Source: Anaerolineales bacterium
GTDB taxonomy: Bacteria > Chloroflexota > Anaerolineae > JAAEKA01
Assembly: GCA_020634615.1 (NCBI GenBank)
Contig: JACKBI010000003.1
Span: 62,001-126,000, forward strand
Direction: 5' to 3'
DNA length: 64,000 nt
Part shown: positions 41,964 through 49,866 of the stretch, in pieces
Layout: every line of letters starts with the position of its first letter
How positions within the stretch are numbered: the first letter of the stretch is position 1
The notes under the pieces: generated by a model
Databases searched by the model: none
What the model saw: the letters and a program-made list of their open reading frames with translations, nothing else
Told to the model about the DNA's origin: nothing
Translations under genes and position numbers: made by a program

Positions 41964-42014
41964 TGCGAAATTCGCAGTACACCATTTGTCCTGCTACGAA
42001 TCGTATGGTAATCT
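41964..42014 (+). promoter_or_regulatory. Promoter with two palindromic sites upstream of the Lrp gene
   Basis: TTGTCC (41986-41991), 17-base spacer, TAATCT (42009-42014). TGCGAA-A-TTCGCA (41964-41976) and TACGA-A-TCGTA (41995-42005) are odd-centred palindromes whose centres are 30 bases apart, about three helical turns. The second lies inside the promoter spacer, a position fit for Lrp autorepression. Confidence 0.6.
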
Positions 42015-42044
42015 ACCGTCATTCTTCGTATCCAGGATAGTCCC

Positions 42045-42512
42045 GTGGACCAGCTCGACCTCAACATTCTCGCCCACCTCCAGCGCGATGGCCGCGTGCC
42101 ATTCACCGAAATCGCTAACGTTCTTGGTGTCTCCGAGGGCACTATCCGCAATCGCGTCACACGTCTGGTCGACGAGCAGATCGTGCAGATCGTCGGCCTC
42201 GTGGACCCACATCGATTGGACTTCGATGCGCCGGCCATGATCGGGGTAACGGTTCAAGGCGCCGACCTGGACGTGGTCGCCGCGACGATTGCCGACTACC
42301 CGGAAGTGAGCTACCTCGTCATCGTGTCAGGCGAATATGACCTGATCGTGGAAGTGATGTGCCGCGATCGGGAACATCTCGCAACCTTCTTGAACCAGCA
42401 GTTGCGCAAAGTGCCAGGCGTGGCGCGCACGCAGACCTTCGTCATCCTCAACACATACAAGATGGCGTACGGCGCTCGCCCTGGCCTTGCATTGCCAAGC
42501 GATCGTTCGTAG
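42045..42512 (+). CDS. Lrp/AsnC-family regulator
   Basis: A 155-residue Lrp-type regulator. The HTH (LDLNILAHLQRDGRVPFTEI, then VLGVSEGTIRNRVTRLVDE, residues 4-42) is followed by the RAM effector domain (VSGEYDLIVEVMCRDREHL). The start is GTG 42045. Lrp-type proteins sense amino acids or amines, fitting the transporter and catabolic genes that follow 88 bases downstream. Two palindromes upstream are likely its own operator. Confidence 0.9.
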   Translation: MDQLDLNILAHLQRDGRVPFTEIANVLGVSEGTIRNRVTRLVDEQIVQIVGLVDPHRLDFDAPAMIGVTVQGADLDVVAATIADYPEVSYLVIVSGEYDLIVEVMCRDREHLATFLNQQLRKVPGVARTQTFVILNTYKMAYGARPGLALPSDRS

Positions 42513-42514
42513 AA

Positions 42515-42586
42515 GTTGACTGCTCAGGCACGACTGACAATCCTCGTCCTGAAGCAGAGATGCATCCGGGTAAGCAGTTACCTCAG
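42515..42586. repeat. Shorter copy of the 14825-14953 inverted-repeat family
   Basis: The stretch GACTGCTCAGGCACGACTGA and the following aatcctcgtcc match the reverse complement of the right arm at 14915-14944 at most positions. The far end (TAAGCAGTTACCTCAG) is a decayed partner arm. It lies between the Lrp gene and potA. Confidence 0.5.
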
Positions 42587-42599
42587 AAACGGAGTGTCG

Positions 42600-43700
42600 A
42601 TGCCCAACACCATTGCGGTTGAGTTGCGCGATGTTGTCAAGGCCTTTGGCAGCGTCGTGGCAGTTGACAACCTGTCGTTGTCGATCCCCGACGGCGAGTT
42701 TTTCTCCTTGCTCGGCCCCAGCGGCTGCGGCAAGACGACGACGCTGCGCATGATAGCAGGTTTTGAAATGCCTACCTCTGGCGAGATCGACATCGCGGGC
42801 GAGGCTCAAGGTTACCGGCCCGCGCATCGCCGCCCCGTCAATACAGTATTCCAACACTACGCCCTCTTTCCCCACATGACGGTGTACGACAATGTTGCCT
42901 TTGGCTTGCAGATGCAAAAGGTTGACAAGTCCGCGATCGCCCGCCGCGTCGCCGAATCGCTGGACCTGGTGCAACTGAACGGCATGGACAAGCGGCGGCC
43001 CAAGCAGCTTTCCGGCGGCCAGCAGCAGCGCGTCGCACTGGCGCGCGCGCTGATCAACCGGCCCAAGGTGTTGCTGCTGGACGAGCCGCTGGGCGCGCTG
43101 GATCTGAAACTGCGCAAAGAGATGCAGGTCGAATTGAAAACCTTGCAGCAGGAAGTCGGGATTACCTTCATCTATGTTACCCATGACCAGGAGGAAGCGC
43201 TGACCATGTCGGACCGTATTGCCGTCATGGACCAGGGCAGGGTGCAACAGCTGGGCGTCCCTGAAGACATCTACGAAAGGCCGGTCAGCCGCTTCGTGGC
43301 CGATTTCATCGGCGAGACGAACTTCCTGCATTGTATGGTGATGCAGACTGCGCCGCGCGGCGAGGTCGAGCTGGCTGGCGGCATCCGTGTGCCCGTCTCG
43401 TGGATTCGGGAAGGCATCTCACCCGGATCGCAGGCGTTGCTTTCGCTGCGCCCCGAAAAGATCAACCTGTTCGAACTGAGCGACACCTACCCCACCGGCC
43501 CTGACTCGGCAGTCGTTCACGGTCACGTCGAGCGGCTGGTCTATGTCGGCACCGACACCCATCACACCATCAAGCTGGACAACGGCGCGACCGTCATCGC
43601 CCGCGTGCAGAATTTCCACGTGGAGGAGGAGCCGTGGGAGATCGGCGAAGAGGTCATCGTGCAGTGGGATGCCGCTCACGCCCGGGTCTTCCGCGAGTAG
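42600..43700 (+). CDS. potA: Spermidine/putrescine-type ABC transporter ATPase
   Basis: A 366-residue ABC ATPase. Walker A GPSGCGKTT (39-47), Q-loop FQHYALFPHMTVYDNVAFGL, signature LSGGQQQRVALARAL, Walker B VLLLDEPLGALD and the H-loop YVTHDQEEAL are all intact. The C-terminal TOBE-like domain (about 250-366) is of the PotA/MalK type. The ATG at 42600 has GGAG a few bases ahead and starts the domain; the frame above reads through a repeat. It is first of a compact potABCD operon for polyamine-type uptake. Confidence 0.9.
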   Translation: MPNTIAVELRDVVKAFGSVVAVDNLSLSIPDGEFFSLLGPSGCGKTTTLRMIAGFEMPTSGEIDIAGEAQGYRPAHRRPVNTVFQHYALFPHMTVYDNVAFGLQMQKVDKSAIARRVAESLDLVQLNGMDKRRPKQLSGGQQQRVALARALINRPKVLLLDEPLGALDLKLRKEMQVELKTLQQEVGITFIYVTHDQEEALTMSDRIAVMDQGRVQQLGVPEDIYERPVSRFVADFIGETNFLHCMVMQTAPRGEVELAGGIRVPVSWIREGISPGSQALLSLRPEKINLFELSDTYPTGPDSAVVHGHVERLVYVGTDTHHTIKLDNGATVIARVQNFHVEEEPWEIGEEVIVQWDAAHARVFRE

Positions 43701-43704
43701 CGCC

Positions 43705-44577
43705 ATGGAACAAACGCTTCGCCGCAACCCTGCCCTGCGAGCCTGGCTTTTGATTGCCCCGGCCGGGTTGTTTCTGTTGATCTTCTTCATCCTCCCGCTG
43801 TTCATTGTCATCATCTACGGGTTTCTGGAGCGGGGAACCTATGGCGGCGTCGTCTGGCAGTTTACGGCGGAGAACTTCAGCCGCGTCTTCGATTCGCTCT
43901 ACTTCAGCACCTTTCTGCGCTCGCTTTACATCGCCGTCCTGACCACGCTCTTCTGCATTCTGGTGGGCTACCCGCTGGCATATTTCATGACCTCGCGCCC
44001 GCCCAGACAACGCAACCTGCTGCTCCTGCTGCTGATGATCCCCTTCTGGACCAATTTCCTGATCCGCACCTACGCCTGGCTGACGCTGCTGCGCACCAAC
44101 ACCGGCCTGATCAACGTCACGCTGATGAACCTGGGAATCATTAAGGAGCCGCTGCCGCTTTTTGGCAACGACTTCGCGATCGTGTTGGGACTGGTGTATG
44201 GCTGGCTGCCGGTGGCCGTATTGCCGATGTACGCGTCGCTGGATCGTCTTGATCGCAGCCTGGTCGAGGCAGCGAGGGATCTCTACGCATCCGGCGGGCA
44301 AGTTTTCCGGCGGGTCATCTGGCCGCTTTCGCTGCCGGGCGTCGTGGCAGGTTCGATGCTGGTGTTCATTCCGTCGCTGGGCGCGTTCGTCACCCCGGCC
44401 ATCCTGGGCGGCGGCAAGTCACTGATGATCGGCAACGTTATCAGCAACCAGTTCCTGGCAGCGCATGACTGGCCCTTCGGCTCCGCCCTCTCCACGTTGA
44501 TGATGGTGATCATGCTGTTCGCTACGCTGCTCTACTTCCGCTCGACCGCCCTCAAAGCCAAGGAGGAACGCGCATGA
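43705..44577 (+). CDS. potB: Polyamine-type ABC transporter permease
   Basis: A 290-residue permease with six helices. The EAA coupling loop is SLVEAARDLYASGGQVFRRVIWPLSLPG (its core EAARDLYASGG near residue 190). The N-terminal AWLLIAPAGLFLLIFFILPLF and the TYAWLTLLRTNTGLIN region match PotB. It begins four bases after the potA stop (ATG 43705) and ends overlapping potC by four bases. Confidence 0.9.
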   Translation: MEQTLRRNPALRAWLLIAPAGLFLLIFFILPLFIVIIYGFLERGTYGGVVWQFTAENFSRVFDSLYFSTFLRSLYIAVLTTLFCILVGYPLAYFMTSRPPRQRNLLLLLLMIPFWTNFLIRTYAWLTLLRTNTGLINVTLMNLGIIKEPLPLFGNDFAIVLGLVYGWLPVAVLPMYASLDRLDRSLVEAARDLYASGGQVFRRVIWPLSLPGVVAGSMLVFIPSLGAFVTPAILGGGKSLMIGNVISNQFLAAHDWPFGSALSTLMMVIMLFATLLYFRSTALKAKEERA

Positions 44578-45455
44578 GCGCGGCACGCAGTTCTTCCGAG
44601 GGACGCATGCGGGCCAGGCTCGGCCCGTGGGCGCTGGTGATCTACGGCATCCTGGCGTTTGCGTTCCTCTACCTGCCGATCATCATCGTCGTGATCTTTT
44701 CGTTCAACGACTCGCGCTCGACCGCGCAGTGGAGCGGGTTTACCATGCGCTGGTATCAGGAGCTAATGGGCGATGACCAGATCCTCCTGTCGCTGTGGAA
44801 CAGCCTCTTCGTGGCCGTCATTTCGACACTGATTGCAACGGTGCTGGGCACGCTGGCTGCGCTGGGCCTGGAGCGCTACACCTTTCGCGGCAAGCTGGTG
44901 GTGGACAGCGCCTTCTACCTGCCCATCATCATCCCCGACATCGCGATGGCGATCATGCTGCTGATCTTCTTCAACACCAGCGGCATTGGCTTTGAACCGT
45001 GGCGCGTCTCGTTCCTGGGGACGCGGCTGGCTGTGCCCTATTCGGTGATCATCGGTCACGTGGCCTTCAACATCGCGTTCGTCACCGTCGTCGTTCGTGC
45101 CCGCCTTGCCAGCATGGACATGACGTTGGAGGAAGCTGCCAGCGATCTCTACGCCAACTCCTGGCAGACCTTCCGGCGCGTCACCCTGCCGATTCTGATG
45201 CCTGGGATTCTCGGCGGCGCACTGCTGGCCTTCACGCTGTCGCTGGACGACTTTGTCATCACCTTTTTCACGAGCGGCGCCGGGTTCAACACGTTGCCGG
45301 TGCGCGTCTTCGGCATGATCAAGCGCGGGGTGACGCCAGAGATCAATGCCATTTCAACGCTAATGCTGCTGGCATCCTTTGGTCTGATCGTTTTCTCGAT
45401 CCTCTCCCGTCGCCGCAGCGGCAGCGATGAGGAAGCAATTCAGTTCGGGCTGTGA
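44574..45455 (+). CDS. potC: Polyamine-type ABC transporter permease
   Basis: A 293-residue permease, partner of PotB. Helices include FAFLYLPIIIVVIFSFN, and FNDSRSTAQWSGFTMRWYQEL is a PotC-family region. The EAA loop is TLEEAASDLYANSWQTFRRV. The ATG overlaps the potB stop (ATGA), so the two are translationally coupled. Length and motifs are normal. Confidence 0.9.
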   Translation: MSAARSSSEGRMRARLGPWALVIYGILAFAFLYLPIIIVVIFSFNDSRSTAQWSGFTMRWYQELMGDDQILLSLWNSLFVAVISTLIATVLGTLAALGLERYTFRGKLVVDSAFYLPIIIPDIAMAIMLLIFFNTSGIGFEPWRVSFLGTRLAVPYSVIIGHVAFNIAFVTVVVRARLASMDMTLEEAASDLYANSWQTFRRVTLPILMPGILGGALLAFTLSLDDFVITFFTSGAGFNTLPVRVFGMIKRGVTPEINAISTLMLLASFGLIVFSILSRRRSGSDEEAIQFGL

Positions 45456-45513
45456 GCGTTTCCAACGCGCGACGGCCATTATACGCAACGTAGTATCGCA
45501 GAGGAGGCGAACC

Positions 45514-46644
45514 ATGAGACGATTCTATTATGTGTTCTTGCTGCTGCTGGTCATTGCCCTGGCGGCAGCAGGTTGCAGTCAGCCGGCTGCCGCACCCGCG
45601 ACCAGCGCGCCGGCATCTGATACGCAGACTGCGCCGGCCGCTTCATCAGACAGCGTCAAGCTGCCCGAAGAGATCGTGATGTTCAACTGGACCGATTACA
45701 TCGATCCCGATCTCTACGGCGAATTCGAGGAAGCCAGTGGCGTCCGGGTCATTGAAGACAACTACTCCAGCAACGAGGAACTGCTGGCCAAGCTGCAAGG
45801 CGGCAGCGCGGGCTATGCGGTCATCGTGCCGTCGGATTACACCGTCGGTATCATGATCGAAGAAGGGCTGCTGGCCAAGCTGGACCACGCCAATATTCCC
45901 AACCTCAGCAACCTGGCCGACCGCTTTACCCAGGTGCCCTACGATCCCGGGAGTGTCTACTGCGTGCCCTACATGTGGGGTACCACCGGGTTTGGCTACG
46001 ACTCGACCAAGGTCGATCCGCCCGCGAGCTGGTCGGTGTTCTTCGAGCCCGATCCCAACTCGGACATCTACGGACGCGTCACCATGCTGGACGACCCGCG
46101 CGAGTCCTTTGCAGCCGCGCTGGCCTATCTCGGCTATGACATCAACACCACCGACGAAGCGCAGCTCAACGAGGCCAAGGACGCGCTGATCCGCGCCAAG
46201 GCTCAACTGGCAGGCTACGATAGCGACACCTACGAAGACCTTGTCGCGTCGGGCGAGAACCTGCTGGCTCACGGCTGGAACGGCGACTTCCTGCTGGCCA
46301 TGGAGGATAACGAGAACATTGTCTACGTGACACCAAAGGAAGGCGGCGTGGTCTTCGTGGACAACCTGTGCATCCCCGCCTCAGCCACGCCTGAGCAGAA
46401 GCTGGCCGGCGAAATGCTGATCAACTTCCTGCTGGAGCCGGAAGTCGCGGCCCGCAACTCGGAGTTCATCTACTATGCCAGCCCCAACAAAGCTGCCGAG
46501 GCCTTCCTGCCCGAGGACTTCCTGAACGACACGTCGATTTATCCGCCGGCCGAGGTGCTCGACAAGCTGCAATACCTGGAACCGGTGGGCGAGGCCGAAT
46601 CGATCTACCAACGCCTGTGGGACGAGGTGAAGTCGGCACAGTGA
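45514..46644 (+). CDS. potD: Polyamine-type substrate-binding lipoprotein
   Basis: A 376-residue binding protein. The signal ends in a lipobox (ALAAAGC), followed by a short Ala/Pro linker and the mature domain starting at VMFNWTDYIDPDLYGEFEEA, a classic PotD/PotF opening. Other family blocks are YAVIVPSDYTVGIM and YMWGTTGFGYDSTKV. The ATG at 45514 has GAGGAGGCG upstream. It could bind spermidine, putrescine or a related amine; the ligand was not deduced residue by residue. Confidence 0.9.
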   Translation: MRRFYYVFLLLLVIALAAAGCSQPAAAPATSAPASDTQTAPAASSDSVKLPEEIVMFNWTDYIDPDLYGEFEEASGVRVIEDNYSSNEELLAKLQGGSAGYAVIVPSDYTVGIMIEEGLLAKLDHANIPNLSNLADRFTQVPYDPGSVYCVPYMWGTTGFGYDSTKVDPPASWSVFFEPDPNSDIYGRVTMLDDPRESFAAALAYLGYDINTTDEAQLNEAKDALIRAKAQLAGYDSDTYEDLVASGENLLAHGWNGDFLLAMEDNENIVYVTPKEGGVVFVDNLCIPASATPEQKLAGEMLINFLLEPEVAARNSEFIYYASPNKAAEAFLPEDFLNDTSIYPPAEVLDKLQYLEPVGEAESIYQRLWDEVKSAQ

Positions 46645-46799
46645 GTGGCGAGTGGCGGGTCTTTGTTGCGGCCGGTCTCCGGACCGGGTCTGGTTCCGAT
46701 CCGCGCCTTCCTCACGATCCGCGGTTCTCAGCCATCACACGTCATGCCCGCGTAGGCGAGAATCCACAACACCGATGACGTAAATCACCGGAATACCCT

Positions 46800-48257
46800 A
46801 TGCCTGACATGTTGATCAACGGCCGCTGGACGGCCGGCAAAACGACCGAACGCATCACGGTCATCAATCCGGCGACGGAGGAGGTGCTGTCCGATGTACC
46901 GCGTGGCACGGCAGCCGATGCTGACGCCGCAGTAGCGGCCGCGCGCGACGCGTTCGACGGCTGGCGACGCACACCGGCCAACGAACGCGCGACACTGCTG
47001 CACGAAGTCGCCCGCCTCGTCCACAACAACGCCGCCGAGCTGGCCCGCCTGCTGACGATGGAAGAAGGCAAGCCGCTGCCCGAAAACGAAGAAGAGTTGG
47101 AGTGGACCGCCACCACCTTCCACTACTACGCCGAGCTGGGCCGGCACGAGCGCGGCCGCGTCCTGCCGCCCGGCGATCCGGGCCAGTTCAACTTTGTCAT
47201 CAAAGAACCGTACGGCGTCGTGGCCTGCATCGTGCCGTGGAACTACCCGCTGCTGTTGCTGGCATGGAAGGTCGCGCCCGCGCTGGCAGCCGGCAACACC
47301 GTGGTCATCAAGCCGTCGGAATACACGCCGCTGACGACGCTACGGCTGGCTGAGTTGGCCTTTGCGCATCTGCCGCCCGGCGTCGTCAACGTGGTCACCG
47401 GCTACGGGGCAGAGGCCGGCGAGCCGCTGGTGCGCCACCCGGACGTGCCCGTGATCGCCTTCACCGGGTCGGTCGCCACCGGCCAGCGCATCGCCAGCAT
47501 CGCCGCGCCGATGATGAAGAAGCTGCATCTGGAGCTGGGCGGCAAGGATCCCATGGTCATCGGGCCGGACGTCGATCTCGACATGGCGGTGCGTGCGCTG
47601 GCCTACTCGGCCTTGCTCAACACCGGCCAGGTCTGCACCAGTACCGAACGGGTCTATGTGCCGCGCGACAGCTACAGCCAGTTCGCCGAAGAGCTGGCCG
47701 GTTTCGTCAGCGGCCTGCGGCTGGGCAACGGCCTGAACGAGGGCGTGGATATCGGCCCGATGCTGCGCGACCCGTTCCGCCAGAAGGTCGAGCGCCACAT
47801 CGCCGATGCGACAGCGCGCGGCGCACAGGTACTGGTCGGCGGCAGTCGTCCGTCCCACTTCGAGCACGGCTTCTTCCTGGAGCCGGCCGTGCTGGTCAAC
47901 GTCGATCACTCCATGGCTATCATGCGCGAGGAGACGTTCGGCCCGGCCATCCCGTTGATGCCGTACGGCGACTTCGACGAGGCAATCCGGCTGTGCAACG
48001 ACAGCCAGTTCGGGCTGGGCGCCTGCCTGCTGAGCCATGATGCGCGGCTTGTCAAACGTTTCTTTGAGGACGTCAAAGCCGGAACGATCTGGATCAACGA
48101 CCCCTTGACCGATAACTACGCCGGGCCATTTGGCGGCATGAAGATGACCGGCGGCGGCCGCGAGCTCGGCCAGGAGGGGCTGGATGAATTTCTGGAGGTG
48201 AAACACGTCCACTGGGACATCGACGGCGGGGTGAAGGAGTATTGGTACCCCTATTGA
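46800..48257 (+). CDS. NAD(P)-dependent aldehyde dehydrogenase
   Basis: A 485-residue ALDH-superfamily enzyme. The oxyanion Asn is in PWNYPL, the general-base Glu in LELGGKDP (about 253) and the nucleophile Cys in NTGQVCTSTERV (about 287), all present. It resembles gamma-aminobutyraldehyde, betaine aldehyde or succinate semialdehyde dehydrogenases. Placed after potABCD, it likely oxidises amino-aldehydes from polyamine breakdown. The ATG at 46800 matches the family start. It is followed at once by a hexamer-repeat hairpin. Confidence 0.9.
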   Translation: MPDMLINGRWTAGKTTERITVINPATEEVLSDVPRGTAADADAAVAAARDAFDGWRRTPANERATLLHEVARLVHNNAAELARLLTMEEGKPLPENEEELEWTATTFHYYAELGRHERGRVLPPGDPGQFNFVIKEPYGVVACIVPWNYPLLLLAWKVAPALAAGNTVVIKPSEYTPLTTLRLAELAFAHLPPGVVNVVTGYGAEAGEPLVRHPDVPVIAFTGSVATGQRIASIAAPMMKKLHLELGGKDPMVIGPDVDLDMAVRALAYSALLNTGQVCTSTERVYVPRDSYSQFAEELAGFVSGLRLGNGLNEGVDIGPMLRDPFRQKVERHIADATARGAQVLVGGSRPSHFEHGFFLEPAVLVNVDHSMAIMREETFGPAIPLMPYGDFDEAIRLCNDSQFGLGACLLSHDARLVKRFFEDVKAGTIWINDPLTDNYAGPFGGMKMTGGGRELGQEGLDEFLEVKHVHWDIDGGVKEYWYPY

Positions 48258-48349
48258 CTCGTACTCCTACTCGTCCTCGTACTCGTCCTCGATTACCCCT
48301 CGATTGGCCGAAACCCGGAACGAGGACGAGTAGGAGTACGAGTACGAGC
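48258..48349. repeat. GAGTAC-type hexamer inverted repeat, copy B
   Basis: A 22-bp perfect pairing exists between the left arm starting at 48258 (CTCGTACTCCTACTCGTCC...) and 48320-48341. The arms continue with further degenerate hexamers. It begins on the base after the aldehyde dehydrogenase stop codon. Confidence 0.85.
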
Positions 48350-48408
48350 CAGAGAGCAACGCACGCGTTCGATGAAATGAACGCAACATCCGATCCAACG
48401 GAGGACCT

Positions 48409-49722
48409 ATGAGTCTGCAAGGTGAGAAGACCGGCGCGCTCTACAAGCGTGCGACAGAACATATCCCCTACGGCGTGAACTCCAATTTCCGCTACTGGGG
48501 ACCGGACGACACCCTCGTCGTCACCCGGGGAGAAGGCGCCTACATCTGGGACGCCGACGGCAAGCGCTACATCGACTATCGCCTCGGCTTTGGGCCGATC
48601 ATCCTGGGCCACGGCTACCCGGCGGTGGTGGAGCGCGTGCAACAGGCAGCAGCCAACGGCACCGTTTTCGCCTGGACCACGCCGGGCGAGGTGGAACTGG
48701 CCGAGCGCATCTGCCGCATGACCGGTGTGGAAATGGTGCGGCTCAGCAACACCGGCACCGAGGCCACCATGCACGCGCTGCGGTTGGCGCGCGCTTACAC
48801 CGGCCGCGAGAAGTTCATCAAGTTCGAGGGCCACTATCACGGCATGTACGATTACGCGCTCTACAGCACGGCGTCGTCCAACAACAAGAAGATGCTTGGC
48901 TCGCAGCGCCACCCGCGCCCGGCGCCCGTCAGCTCCGGTATGCCGCGCCGCATCGACGAGTATGTCATTCCGCTGCCCTTCAACGACATTGAGCGCCTGG
49001 AGGAGACCATCGCCGCCCACTGGGAGGACATCGCCGCGATCCTCTTCGAGCCGATGATGGGCAACGTCGCCAGCATCATGCCCGACAAGAAGTTCCTGAA
49101 GACCATCCGCAGCCAGTGCAGCAAATACGGCATCGTGATGATCATGGACGAGGTCAAGACCGGTTTCCGCATCGCCAACGGCGGCGCGCAGGAGTATTTC
49201 AAGGTCCAGGCCGATCTGGTGACCTACGCCAAAGCGCTGGGCAACGGCTTCCCGGTCGCGGCCATCGGCGGTAAGCGCGAGATCATGATGATGGCTGAGC
49301 CGGGCGTTTTTGCCCTGGGCGGCACCTATGTCGGCAATGCTATCGGCGTCGCGGCGGCCAATGCCACACTGGACATCCTGGAAAACGAGCCGGTCATCGC
49401 GACGATCAACCAGCGCGGCCAGACGTTGATGGACGGTATGGCCGAGATCCTGACCCGCGTCGACATTCCTCACGCGATGCTGGGCCTCCCGCCGATGTTC
49501 GGAATGATCATCGGCGCGACCGACGCGGCGGATTTCCGCGGCTTCCTCAATACCGATCTGCGGCTGGCCGAAGAGATCGGCATGGAACTCAACATGCGCG
49601 GCATCCAGCCGGACGCGGACAACCGCGAGCCGTGGTTCCTCTGCTACAGCCTGAGCGATGCCGACGTCAACGAGACGCTGAGCATCTTCAACGATGTCGT
49701 GATCGACGTCAAACGTCGTTAG
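48409..49722 (+). CDS. Class III aminotransferase (glutamate-1-semialdehyde-aminomutase-like)
   Basis: A 437-residue class III PLP enzyme. The opening (KRATEHIPYGVNSNFRYWGP) and RLSNTGTEATMHALRLARAY are like HemL. The PLP Asp is in IVMIMDEVKTGFR and the PLP Lys in TYAKALGNGFP. No other heme-synthesis genes are near, and the region is rich in amine catabolism, so a transaminase of amino acids or polyamines is more likely than HemL. It lies between two hexamer-repeat hairpins. The ATG at 48409 follows GGAGG. Confidence 0.85.
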   Translation: MSLQGEKTGALYKRATEHIPYGVNSNFRYWGPDDTLVVTRGEGAYIWDADGKRYIDYRLGFGPIILGHGYPAVVERVQQAAANGTVFAWTTPGEVELAERICRMTGVEMVRLSNTGTEATMHALRLARAYTGREKFIKFEGHYHGMYDYALYSTASSNNKKMLGSQRHPRPAPVSSGMPRRIDEYVIPLPFNDIERLEETIAAHWEDIAAILFEPMMGNVASIMPDKKFLKTIRSQCSKYGIVMIMDEVKTGFRIANGGAQEYFKVQADLVTYAKALGNGFPVAAIGGKREIMMMAEPGVFALGGTYVGNAIGVAAANATLDILENEPVIATINQRGQTLMDGMAEILTRVDIPHAMLGLPPMFGMIIGATDAADFRGFLNTDLRLAEEIGMELNMRGIQPDADNREPWFLCYSLSDADVNETLSIFNDVVIDVKRR

Positions 49723-49745
49723 CGCCGTTAGTATCGCTCCCCTAC

Positions 49746-49845
49746 GCGTACTCCTACTCTTGCTCGTACTCGAATCCTTCCTCAGTTGGAACTGGATAAG
49801 AAGAAGGAGAAAGAGTACGAGTACGAGGATGAGTACGAGTACGAT
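49746..49845. repeat. GAGTAC-type hexamer inverted repeat, copy C
   Basis: The left arm (GCGTACTCCTACTCTTGCTC) and right arm (AGAGTACGAGTACGAGGATG) form an interrupted inverted repeat. The right arm creates an apparent in-frame EYEYEDEYEY extension of the downstream gene, which is an artefact. It begins about 25 bases after the aminotransferase stop. Confidence 0.8.
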
Positions 49846-49866
49846 AACATACTGAAAGGAAAAGCT

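Noticed and set aside
49786..49866. N-terminal extension of the AOR-like protein (EYEYEDEYEY)
   Set aside because: This is a translation of the hexamer repeat arm. The start at 49867 has a good ribosome-binding site and fits the family.
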